From Mya arenaria (lineage: Eukaryota > Mollusca > Bivalvia > Myida > Myidae), in contig NC_069136.1 of the NCBI RefSeq assembly GCF_026914265.1, positions 11,526,356 through 11,590,355 on the forward strand: DNA of 64,000 nucleotides. Reading direction: 5' to 3'. Position 1 is the first letter of the stretch. Each line of letters starts with the position of its first letter. Below, in pieces: positions 48,565 to 61,800 of the stretch. Below the pieces are notes generated by a model. The model had not been told where the DNA came from. It did no database searches and saw nothing but the letters and a program-made list of their open reading frames with translations. The translations under genes and the position numbers were made by a program.

Positions 48565-50922
48565 TGTGGATAAATTACTCATCTTTTTTTTTTACTTATT
48601 TCTGTTTCATGTCTAGAAATAAACAGTGACATGAATCAACCAAATTATTTTCCTCGTTGTTTTTTTATTTATTTCAAGGTACATTTGGTGTTTGTATACA
48701 ATATTCTACAAATAAGAGTCAACACAACAAAAATATATTTAATGAAACAAATTATTTATTCTGTAACAACAGTCTGCCATTCATTTACCGATATTACCGG
48801 TAAATAAATATGCTCAGGACTGAAACATGTGAAAACACTAAAACAAAAAAACTGATAAAGTTAAAAATTACAAGAGCCCCAACAGTCGCAAAATAGGCCT
48901 GTCCTTGTTTTAGGCCACCAAGTTTGGTGATAAGTGGTTGTAGGTTAGCCAAACTTAGAGAGTGGACAATTGTAAGTATATTTTTTGCCAATACAAGAGT
49001 CAGCCTCCTATACGCCACAGGTGAAACTATAATAATACATCCCATTCTACGAACAGGCATATATAAAAAGCAAGAGACATTTAGAATATACAACAAATAA
49101 AGCATTTTGAAAATGAATTATTGCAACATTCCCTTCACCAAAAGTACACAATTACCCTTAACCTGCTGGACAACTAGCAAATATAACTTCTATTTTTTTC
49201 TAAGAAATTCGAGCATTTTAATATGGTAAGTGCCTAAAAAACCATTCAGCATTAAGACATTTTGGAAGTTACTATAATTGAAAATTGTTTACATGAGCTA
49301 TTTACAATTTTAAAGACACAATCTACATGTGATATTATATTAACCCTGTTGAAAGCACAAGACTTGTATTTAGTAATGTGCATGTTTTTAGTAATTTTGG
49401 TTAAAGGACATTTGTTAAGACTCAAACATTAATTTTATATTTGATAGGCAGACACAATTTTTAGACAAATAAGAACATATAGAGGTAAGAGTTTTAGCCA
49501 GGTTTTAAAAAGGTCAGTCTGCTGCAGAAGAAGGAATGTGTCAAATGGAGAAAAAGGCACATTGTATCAGGCTGTCATGAGCTTGAACATTATGAGATTC
49601 ACAAAAACTGTTTGTTTTAAAATTGAATAATGTCAGGCTTCAACTGCCAAATATGTAATGTGTATTTATAACATTATTATAAGTTTTAATCAAAACAAAG
49701 GAAATATATGACAGTCTTCAGCAATTAATTCCATGAAGGCAGAAGGGTGCCCAAGCTGGTCTCCATGCCACTAAAAAGGACAGGGTGCAGGACCCTGCTA
49801 CAATCCTAGCAGTAAATTACCATTCTGACAGAAAAAGGATTTCATTTATAAACACATGAATGAGCAAAAAGCAAAGTTTTATAATAACAGTCTTAGCATA
49901 GTTACAAAAAGAGGTATTTCAAAAGCTTTATCTTTCACTCATTACATCTAATTGCTGACAAAAAACAAATAAACATACAACAGTTGAAAAAAGAAGTTGT
50001 AAGAAAAATAGAGAAAAATAATATTATATAGAAAAATATATCAATAGATATTGTAAAAGAGCATTTTTTTTATATTTTAGTTTTCATTCATAGAAGACTG
50101 ACAACTAAAGCATAAAGCTGATCAATTATTCCAAACAAAATAAACACAACCATTTGCCTTTAAATGCATGTAAATGTATATGTGTAGAATTAAAAAAATA
50201 AGTAGATAAGATCATTTTACTTTAAAGACTAATGGCAAAAGTACATGTACGTGTATATCTGACAAATGTCACAATATGATCACATTACATTTAATGTAAG
50301 CACCATAACATTTAGTGAAAATAACAATATAATTGTGATATAAACAACTAAATTGATACATCAGAAAATAACCCTTCACATTGTCCAATCTATCAATGAA
50401 ATACGCTGTGGTAAAGAAATTATATTTCTACAAACCAAAATAACTATTAAACAGAATTAAGATCTGTTTTCTGACATTTTTTCTTATTTTTCTTATTACT
50501 TCATGATTCTTTATTTGGTTGAATTGCATTAAAATGATTAATAATAAACCTTTAAAAACTAGAGAGCATAATATAAATGTGGTTACATTGAAACCAAGCA
50601 TATTTATATAAATATACATATTTTTACCTACATGTACATGAATATATAAAAAATAAAGTGCATTATTACACAATGTGAACATTATATAACACAATTATCA
50701 ATATAAAATCCCTACCTACCATTATTGAGCTCTTAACATTTCTACTTAACTAAGTAAAATAATCACTGGGGTCCTTTGAACAAAGTTATTTTAATCTCAT
50801 TAAATACAAAATGTACCTCTACTTTCATATTATCAATAGATATTATTTTTAATAGATTTTTAACAATTATTATAATATATTGTTGCAAAGAATATTGTAC
50901 CATAAAAATACATATCAACCCT
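48565..50922. other. No gene seen; repeat fragment near 48875-49000
   Basis: AT-rich. 48875-49000 (GCAAAATAGGCCTGTCCT) resembles 34310-34400. No exon-like frames with splice borders were found. Part could be a long calpain 3' UTR, but nothing shows it. Confidence 0.45.
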
Positions 50923-51288
50923 TTAAAGCTGCACTCTCACAGATTGAACGGTTTGACAACTTTTTTTATTTTTTGTCTTGAAACTAGTCAATTTTGGCAA
51001 AAATCCATGGAAAACAGTTATATTATACTGCTGACAAAAAATCAGATCGCAGATTTTTATATTTAAGTTCAAAAATTGATGTTTTATGTGTTTTTCTTTA
51101 ACCGTTAGTAACGGTTTAAGCCATAAAACATTAATTTTCTAACGGAAATATGAAAATCCAAGGTCTGATTTTTTGGTCAGCAATCTTATATAATTGGTTT
51201 GCAGATATTTATGCCAAAAAATGCTCTTTCCAAGACAAAAAAATAAAAAAGTTGTTAAAATGGTTAATCTGTGAGATTGCAGCTTTAA
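50923..51288. mobile_element. MITE, TTAAAGCTGCACTCTCA family, copy 2
   Basis: Left TTAAAGCTGCACTCTCACAG, right CTGTGAGATTGCAGCTTTAA. The interior has an inverted arrangement of AAAAAATCAGA and TCTGATTTTTTGG. Confidence 0.85.
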
Positions 51289-52809
51289 TGATAAATATAT
51301 CATCATCTCCTATGAGGTTTACATGTACCTATGTTTGAGCCACATCCAAATTATATGTCAGCAGTTTTACTCAATTGTGCATCTCTATATTAGTGTTTAC
51401 GCTTACATCTCCCCCAATGGGAGCGCAGGGAGTATGAAATGATCATTAAGAAGATTCTTACGAAAAGTTTAATTGGTTTTATTAAGTGGGTTATTTTTGT
51501 CAATTTATCTTACTAGATGGATAGTACATTATTTCCTGTAAACACTAAATTATCTTAGCTGGACAGCCCTTCATCTCCTGCAGTACTATTGAGCAAGTGG
51601 TAGATATATTCTAGAGTAAATTTAGGCATAAGCTTGTCAACAAATGATCCAACCATTTTGTTTACTAGTGAACATCTCTCCCAGTAGCATTTTAAAAGCA
51701 AAAAGCAACAATTTTTTTATACTTATACCCACATTTAGTTGACAGCTACTCAAAATGCATCACAATAATAGCTCATAAAATATTCATGTAAACATACATT
51801 TATTTAAATCTGCTACAATATTATTTTTTTTGTCAACAAATTATAACTGACAGATCACAAATTTTGTTAAGAGTATTTATACAAGCTTTTAATAGCCTTC
51901 TTTGATCTGCTATGTTAAAACATGGAAGTTACATGCTATTTGACATAGTTTATATTGTCATTGCATTATTAAGACATTATATATAAAAAAGTTTTATTTC
52001 TTGACGAAATTGGGAAATATTTTTTATATTTTTCCAAATACTCTGTTATGATGTTGACTGTGGAATTCCTCACTCATAATTCAATCATTTTTTGACCAAG
52101 GTGGTCTTTGCCCTCTAAACTTACTTATTTAAAAATAAAGATATTTAAAATATAAAAAAAAAGTTTAAAAACACTTAATTGTTATACAACAAATTAACCT
52201 TAAACTTCACCTATTTGGTAATGAAAATATGGCTGATAAAAGTTTTTTCAATGTATATCTGATCTGCTGCAGTTCAGTCTAGTATTTAAAAGAAAGTAGC
52301 CACTTCATGCCTTCACAAAAGTAAAGGGACCATGTTATCAACACTTATTCGTACTAATTAAATTAAAAATTCAAATTCATATTTTGTGAATGGTCAAAAC
52401 AATTAGCCCTCTTTGTCAGTTTAGGTGATCTTTATTTGATTTTGCAAGTTAAGCCTATAATTAAGTTTGTGACACTTGTTTCACATTAATCTCAAATTAT
52501 CGATCTCACGATATTTTGCCGTAAAAGGCACCGGTATGTATGTTCTAAATTGATTACATAATACCCACATTGTTGGTTGCACAAATCTATCACAACCTCT
52601 CCTTGCATAAAATAGCAGCTTAGAAGTTAAAAACATTACGTGTTATGAGTTCCCTTTTCCTTGATAGATGCGAGTGGGTTTTTGGTATTCAGGTATTCAA
52701 CTACATAATCTCAAACTATATATTATAAGCGATCCCCTTGCTAGATAGTTCTCGATCACATTTGACTCAGTTATCAGAACTAGTGGTGCTTTAAATTTAG
52801 GTCTCTTTT
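51289..52809. other. Downstream of the calpain stop; no gene seen
   Basis: AT-rich. A minus-strand AATAAA lies at 52433-52438, about 370 bases after the calpain stop, and could end its transcript. Otherwise nothing recognisable. Confidence 0.4.
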
Positions 52810-55800
52810 CTAGATGGCAGAAAGTGTTTTCGACTGCGTTATCTCCACGATTAACTTTCCTGAGCGAACCTGGTCGCCCTGACGCCCACGCCCAACCAAC
52901 CCCACTGTCTGGATAGATCGTGTGCACTCATCCGCGCTAATGAACAGGTGCTTGCCCATGTAGGTGTCCTTGATGATATTGCTGTTCCATATCTGAAATA
53001 GAAAATATGTATTCGCATCATTTATTTTTTCACAACTGGTAAGGGCATTAAAAGAATCAAGAAGAAAATCAAATTTGAAATCACACATGTATGTAATTTA
53101 ATCCTTTTGTTCAGATCAGAAATACCGAATATTGAAAAAGATTCACATTTAAGAATGTTTTCTGAGAAATGTTGTTCACACTCTTTTACGAAAATTCAAA
53201 GGGAAAAGGGAAATAACTCTGCAACAATATGACCCAGAGTTATCATTTCTGCACAGAGCAGAAGTTGACATTGACATCTATGATTACGAACAATCTATAA
53301 CAGTTTTCAAGTCATGGCTTGGACAAAAATTACTTAATAAAAAAAGGAAAAAGGGCAGATAACTCTGCAACAATGTGACCAAGAGTTATCATTTTTGTAC
53401 TGAGTACAAGTTGACATTGACATCCCTGAACAGTCAATCACAGTTTTCATGAAATGGCCTGGACAAAAATTACATGATAAAAAGGGGAATTAGGGCAGAT
53501 AACTCGACAAGTCGCTTAAGAGTTAGAATGCTTGTAAGGTGCATTACTACACATTGCTGCCTATCTATGTTCTAACTATAGTTCTGCTTCAGATAAAAAA
53601 AACTAATAAGATGACTGGCAAAAAAACAGCACATTTCCAGTTTTGAAGGCCAGAAAAGGGGAGTTTCAGAAAAGGGGAGACATAACGTAATTACCCAGAG
53701 TTTTCTGTGTTTAGCATCGCATCACTTATGTGTCAATCATTAACATGAGATTAGAGGTTATGATTGTTTTACTGGTAAACTTGCCCTTATCCCATGCCTG
53801 AGGACATGGGTTCCCAACCCACCAGTTGAAATACTCTGACCTTTCAAAATAGACACCCTTGAAACAAACTCTTGCATAATTCATCATAGCTCTAAGCTGC
53901 CTTCATAAACGGGCTTAAAAGAAGAAAATTAATATAAGCTAATGACATTGTATGACTTACCTGCACTTTAATTGGGTTTTTCAGTGGGTTTTTCCTGAAA
54001 AAGACAGCTGCCTGCTTCCACTCTGGGTTCAAGGTGTCTTTCTTCACAGACGTGTACACCTGCTGACCTTCACACTTTATCACACAGTAGGGGTCGCCAC
54101 CTGCCAAACATTGGAATAAAAAGACATACAGTCATCACTGTGTATTTCTGTATGTCAAATGTGACCATTTTTGAAATCACACTCCCATGCATTTCTAGAT
54201 AAATTTGTTTTTGTGCTTTTTCTTGTAAATTACATAAATTAAAATCATAAGTTGTACGTTTTAACTCACTGATATTATATAAAATACATGTTCAGTTCAA
54301 ACATAGATTTCTTGGAATCCCCACCATCCACTAAATTTTATGTTATAATTTGATATGAATTTTCGCTCATTAAATGTTTAACTAGATTCTTATTCCCCAT
54401 ATGTTTGAAACAATAACAAAACAAATACTGGCAGTATGAATAATATTGAGGCTAACAATTTAAAACCACAACTATTATAAAAAAATGTAAAAAGGACAAT
54501 AATTCCTGTGTACAATAGGTTAGTCCCCAGAAACTAGACCCCAGCAACAACGGCATCATCACGCCCAGCACCACCTACCATCCCGCTCCTGCTTTTCCAA
54601 TCCTTCGGCCTTGAGAATCTTGATCTGGGTGACCATCACCGGCTGCTTGGCACAACAGTTCCAAAAACTCCGCTCGGGCTTTTCATGCTTCAACTCCCTA
54701 GGAAAAAGTAAGGGGGTGTTCATTCAAAGTTATCTATTTTTTCTCATGCTTATGCAGTAGCAAACGCAAGCAAGTTCTGAAAAGCGCGCTAGCGCTTTTT
54801 GGTTATTTGCTCACTTGCCCATCGGGGATATGAACACAATTGTGCTGGTTAAAGTACACGTGGAGTCAGACTCCACACACTTTGACCAGCCCAATTGTGT
54901 TCACAAGCTGGAGGCGTGATATTAGTGAATACAGGCCCAGCATTCTCAGTGGCCATTTATAGTAAACACAGGTTTCTAACAAGGAAACCCATTGACAGAG
55001 ATTCATATCAGCTCTTGAATCGCTAGGTGCTGTCTTATAACTGTTAGAAACAATTTCTTGAAACACTTACTTGAAGTCATTGGCACAACCTGTGTAAATT
55101 CTGAACAAGAATTCCACCTCCAGATCCTTGTCGAAGGTACAGGCGATGATCAGGTAGCGACCCTTGTCAAGCTTCATTTTCTGGAAAATTGATCGACTAT
55201 CTCGGAAAGTTGTGTTCTTGATCACTTCCTGGTAGGTGTAGTCATGGATACGGTGATGTCGATTTTCTTCCACCTGTGCAACAAAACATAACCAATCAAT
55301 GTAACTTTTTTGACTGTTTAATATTAAAATATTATACTTTCACTTCAGTCCATATATCATCCTCAATTAGGCTGTCCAGTCTGTAAAGTATTGCAATTTA
55401 AATAAAAAAATATGCATAAAATCTACCAATAGGATAAAAATTTGTTATGTGTGTGAAATATAATGTGTGTGTTTTCCAGTATGTGAGTTTATACATACAA
55501 AGTATTTAAATGCATTTCAGTGGACACATAGAATTTAACTCAGGGCCAGGGCCCTGATTCAGTTAAGATCGTATGTCTTAAGATCTTAAATTTCCAGAGG
55601 CATAACCATGTTTGGCTGTGGGATGGCATATGGCCAACAATAAGCTATTAAAAATTATAACATCCAGTCACATGATTTACAGCCAAATTAACTTAGAAGT
55701 TGAAACTTCTAACTTAGGCAAAAAAAAACAAATATGACATGGTTCTTACTTTAAGTAATGTGAAGCCAATGGTTGTGTTTCCACTTCCTGTCTGACTGCG

Positions 55801-58800
55801 TACTGACTTCTGCATGATCTGCATCATTGTGTCCTCCTCATTCTCATCAATACTGAACACAAACTGTAAGATACATCAATACTGAACACAAACTGTAACA
55901 TACATCCATACTGAACACAAATTGAAAATTACATCAATACTGAACACAAACTACAACATACATCGATACTGAACACAAACTGTTACATACACCAATACTG
56001 AACAGAAACTGCAACATACATCGATACTGAACACAAACTGCTACATACATCGATACTGAACACAAACTGCCTCAAACAATTTTTATGAACACAAACTGTT
56101 ATATGCATTGATACTGAACACAAACTGCTAGATACATCGATACTGAACACAAACTGTTACATGCATCGATATTGAACACAAACTTCATCAAACAATTATT
56201 ATGAACACAAACTGTAAAAAACATGAATACTGAAGACAAACTGCATCATATATTGATACTGAACAGAAACTTTAACATTCATTAATGTGAACAGGCCCTA
56301 ATTTCTCGAAACTTCTTAAGTCCCTTATAACAGGATTAAGCTAATCTCACTATTTTTGTTGTTCTATAAAATGTGTTATATTTACTTCTTCTAGAATATT
56401 TTAGAAATTTTGTAGGAAAAATCTGTATGATCATCAGAATAAACCATTTTCCATTTATCAAAATCCATTTTCAGTTTGTATTTTGGCTAAGTGAAATAAG
56501 CGACTTAAGCCTGTTGAGCTTAAGAAGTTTCGAGAAATTGGGGCCAGAACACAAATTGTAACAAACATTGTTTTGAACAGAGACTGTAGCATACATCAAT
56601 ACTGAACACAAACTGCAACAAACATTGATTTTGAACACAAACTGTAACGATGATTTAAGTATAGAGTTCATTGTTAAAAGAATATAATAAAAACATTCTA
56701 GCTGGCTACACAATAGCATGTACATATCCAAGACAGCATTTTCACTGATCTGCTTGAAGCTTTATTTGTTACCTATCTACTTAAATTTCATGTTGAGGGT
56801 CTGTTTAAATGATTGATAAACAGAATAACCAGTACGTACCTGGGGATTCTTCAAGAAAGTATCCTTATTGTTGAGACAGCCCCCGGCAAGGTTGGGTTTC
56901 TTCCAGGCACTGTGAGCCAACCCCTCGTGCCAGGTTTTCGACAGGCTGAACATGGAGGTGTTCACCACACGACAGTAAGACAAGTTCACATAGTGCTGGC
57001 AGAAGTCTTCAAAGGTCATCCTGTATGTGACACATGTTTTTATTATCATATTTGTTACAATAAACATAGTCCATACCATTTTAAACACCCAATTTTCATG
57101 GTGTCCAAAGGACATGGATGCACCTGTAATCATGTTTGTCACAGAAGTGCCTCTTGGAAGTTGTAAAAATACGAAAGCAAAGAATGTAAACAAGCAGTGT
57201 TTTAATACTTTTAAACAGGATTATCGCGGGGAATAAAGGGGCATAATTCTGGTAAAAAATTATGCAGCGTAAAACCCTCCTGATCATCTGCAAATAATGC
57301 CTGATCACTGTCATCCTTCAAAAAGTGTTTGAGAAGTTCATAACAAGATATTTTTATTAAACCCCTTATTGATGAAGAATTTTATCCTAAAAATGGTCAC
57401 ATCAAACAGCTTCCCTGTACGTTAACTTCTTTAAAGTGGTCTTGGCCTACTTGTAATAACTTTATAACACTAAATCAATTTCAGCAATTACTTAAGTATG
57501 AAGAAAAGAATGCAATAAAATTGAACACTTTCATAGTATATTATCTAACCAGTGATTTTTTTTGGCCAATTTAGTGTTGAGTATCGGCCCTTTCCCCTCG
57601 CCAAAAAGCATCCATTTTTCCCCCAAAATGGCCAGTTTTTCCCCAAAACCGAATTCAGTTTTCCCCTCTTTCCTGAGTTTCTTTTTACTTTCAATTTAAA
57701 GCTGCAAAGTTAATTTCACATTTCATTTAAGTTCACTGCCATTTCATACATTTTTTGATCATCTGTCATCCTATCCAGTAAAATCCAGTCCGGGTAAACA
57801 CAAAATAGCTGATATTCATTTACAGTCTTTTTTGCCAGGATTAATTTTCAGTTTACTTTCAGTTTTCGTAATGCAAAATACATGTTTAACTTGAAAATTG
57901 TTGCCATAGTCAATGAAGTATGGTATTCGGTAAACAATAGCAGTTTCACAGCGTCGAAGGAAATCTATTTATGTGTGTTTTAAGTATCTAAATGTTTTGT
58001 ACTCAACTGTTTAGTTCTAAATTAGATTTTGAGTGCAAAACTTCATACACAGACTTCAAAATACACAGACACACAATTAACATCCAGTTTAAACATGTTG
58101 TCGTGAGTATTGTTTTGAAATCAAAACCTTGTTAATGGCTGTCTTGCATCACCATGTTATAGAAAAAGTCTGTATGGACACATATATATATATATAATAA
58201 CCTCTGAAAGTTAAAGCAGAAAATTAAATCTTCTATAAGTAAAATGACCATGTTATACTTTTCCTAATTTTTGGACTTTTCGCGCTTATTTTCCCAATTG
58301 AAAAGGCACAGGCAGTAAAAAAAAATGAAAAAAAAATCATTGCTAACTTAACAAGTAATTAATGGTAACAGGTTTTTTTCATTTGAGATTAGAATCTTTC
58401 AAGTCTCACCAGAATTCCCCATCCTCTGCGAAAACCAGCCCCATCTTTTCCCTCTCTGTCTTTGGGATCTTCTGCCACTCCGGGTCACTAGAACAGGTAA
58501 TATTCAAATTTATATTTGCTTCTGAGTGTTTTGATTCAGTGCAGAATTGTGACACGTGCTGACAAGACATTCTCACAGAAAGACAGCATGCAGATGCAAA
58601 GCCACTTCAATTTTTTCAAGGAGATTTTCTATTTACTACCAAACAATACCAATGCTCAAAACAAGGCTATGATAATAGTCTCATTTCTTTAAAAAAAAAC
58701 ATACAGCTGAACAGGCAGGTATTATCAGTGATGACATACCCATGTAAACACTATATATGTTCTAGAGAATCAGACACGAAAAACAAAATATAATAATTTT

Positions 58801-61800
58801 ATATGTTATATAACGATTACAATTATAATGTGTAATAAATTCTAAAAACAGTGCGATGACAAAATAGACAATTGCATCATTCAAATCCCATTCAGAATTC
58901 AAATAAATCATATACATATTTGTTCAACAGGTCACTTATCAATGAAAGCGTCCTTCTGTTTCTAGACTCCCTGGTCTCCTAAACTACAGGCTCTGTTGTA
59001 CTCTGTTGCTAAATGGGCATTACTCAAGAAAGAATTTAGCTATTCAAGTTTCATAGAAATAAGTTTCTAACTTATGGCCAAGTTTGAGTCTTCTGTGTAG
59101 TCCATCTTTCAGGGTTTAATATTCCAATAAAGTGAGACCCAGAACAAAAGTGTTGTCTCCAAATTCTCATATAATTTTCTGATTCCCACTATTATGAAGT
59201 AAAATGAATAAATTATTCACAATTTATTCATGAACATTTATAATTCTATTCATTTAAAACACATTATAATTTAATTATGTATGTATTTATTATTTGTGTA
59301 TTTTGTAATGGTGACAATGAGCTGTGTATGCTAAGGTCAAAACTTAATTTTCTGTTCTGATTTGAAATAAGAAATCATAGACAATGATGTACCCAACCCT
59401 GTCCTATCTGTAAACATATAGTTCCTTTTCTGATAAATGGGCTCATTAATATTACACATAATTATATTAGGCTTTTAAGACTCACTCATCACTGAAGGCC
59501 CCTTTCCACTCGCCCTGGCCCCAGGGGTTCCGCAGTCGGATCATCGCAAGTTTGTTCTTGTTAAGGAAGGAGAACATTCCGGTCTCAAGGCTGATGTTCT
59601 TGACAGCGGTGATGCCGTACGCGTGTCCCTTCACCAGGCCTTGGGCTGTAGATGCTTCCATTTCCTCATTTGATGCTGCCTGTAGTACAAATCAACCAGT
59701 TGAATTGAGGTATGATTGACTTTAAGTTGGTGTTGGGAATCGGTTCCAGTTTGACTATTGATAATCGGTTCCACTCAAGTAACTGATTATCGATAGTTCA
59801 GTTTTTTGACAATACCTTATTTGTACTTTTATTCTTGCACAATAACTCATAATCCTTAACAATACTTATGTTTTGTGTTATTTAGTGCTGTTGCTGCTTT
59901 CGGCCAGATTATTAACAATAACATACCAACACTTCCAAATGAATAAATGAACTCAAAGGAGAAATTGTTGAAAATAAACTGAGCGCTTATAATAGGATAT
60001 AAGAAGAAAAACAACTTGATGAGTTGAATCGATGATCGATTTTGACAAAATACAATCGATTATCACAGATTACAAGCCCAATCAATCATTCTTTTTAATA
60101 TAAAAGATAATCGGAACAACTTCTATAAATTTATGCATATAAAAATATTATGGTAAGATATTTTGGCTCAATTGTGAAGACTGACATGGAAAGTCTTAAG
60201 AACTGTGAATCATATTTGAGTTATGTCTTAAAATAAGCACAATGTGACAATGTCAACCACCAGCAATCATATCAAGGCTTTTAAAATACCAAAACTTTGT
60301 TCTCATCAAAAAACCAAAACTAAAAGAGCCTTTGAGAAAATGTGAAGAGCATAGGTTATCATAAAAAATAAATTGAACAAACATAAATATGTTTCTATTT
60401 TTCATAAAAACATGTTTTACACACTGGTATGGAGGCTGCTAGCAGTGATTTTCTGTCCACTTCTTTCTTTAGCCGCTCAAAAAAGACGTTCATCTCCTCT
60501 GGATTATCAGCAACACCCAGGTCGGCGATGGTGAGCTGTTCTGATACACCCCCTGTAAAGTCTTCCAAGGCTTCACCTAGATCCCCACCATCCAGCGTCT
60601 CATAGCAACCAAATAACCTGGGTAAGGCAAAGACAGTTTGAAATATTAAAGTGATACTCATTTTTAAATTCAATATAACAAACATATATTTTGAATGAAA
60701 GACCTTCTACTTTTATGTACTTAATAATGCATTTATGAAATAATAAATAACTGATAACACGATTGTAACCATCTAATTAATAGCTAAAAATGCACAAATA
60801 GACTGGTCACAATGGTGCATCCTAATAGATTAGCAGCATTCAATGATCATTTTAAAAGGTAGAAACACAATGTTTATGCACCTTTCTTTCACTTGAAACA
60901 ATGTATGCTTTATAAGAACCATTGTTTTTGATATTTATTCATCCTTTTCGGTAAATTAAAACAACTGTCTAAATAGAGCTACTGCTTATTTGGGAGTAAG
61001 AGTGCATCTTTTGCATCTTTAACGTATAAACATATGTTATGCTGGTTATCACTAAACCATTCAATTGAATATGCTGGTGATAAATACTGAAATCAGAGCT
61101 GCTTCGTATCATATCAATTTCATTCATATTTTTCCCCACATACTTTGCATAGGCCTTTTCTAGCAGTGCACTCCAGAACTCGTTCTTAGACTGCGAATGA
61201 ATAAACACAAGTTCTCCATTGATAGTGGGCAGTTGGTCGTCAATAACGATCTCAGTCCACTGACCATAGCGCCAAAACTGGAACCGAAATATCCCGGAGT
61301 AGTCGTCCGGCTTGTTCTCATCCCATTCCTGGCCACTTGGTATCACCTAGGACAGAAACGAAGTAATTACCACATTTTGTGGACATTGGGTCACAAACAT
61401 GCTGATTGGTGGTCACCCATCCCAATACGAGGGTTTTCTATCAGCACTCTGTTTTCAAGCCACAACACAATACATATAATGCTTAATCTGATCATGACTT
61501 CTTCTGTTAACTGTTTTCAAACCACAACACAATACATATAATGCTTAATCTGATCATGACTTCTTCTGTTAACTACCTCAGGTACTTCTTTTAACAAAAA
61601 AGTAATTGTACTGAATCCAAGTCCACATGCATGCGTTTGTCCAGGGTAATCATGTGACTAGTAAATCTCTCCATTGGTTAGAACAGTTATGAATATATAT
61701 ATGTATCAGGGTGGTTTGGTATCAGGTCAACTGTAAAAGCAAGAGTTATGGGCCTTACTACAAAAATTAGCAATGGTAATTATAAACTAAGTTTAACATC

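Noticed and set aside
52810-54100. Penta-EF-hand domain expected in classical calpains
   Set aside because: The C-terminal exons encode a C2 domain and then stop; no EF-hand loop is seen.
57590-57670. Telomere-like CCCCAAAA runs
   Set aside because: Runs are few, irregular and lie in a calpain intron; they look like a low-complexity interspersed repeat.
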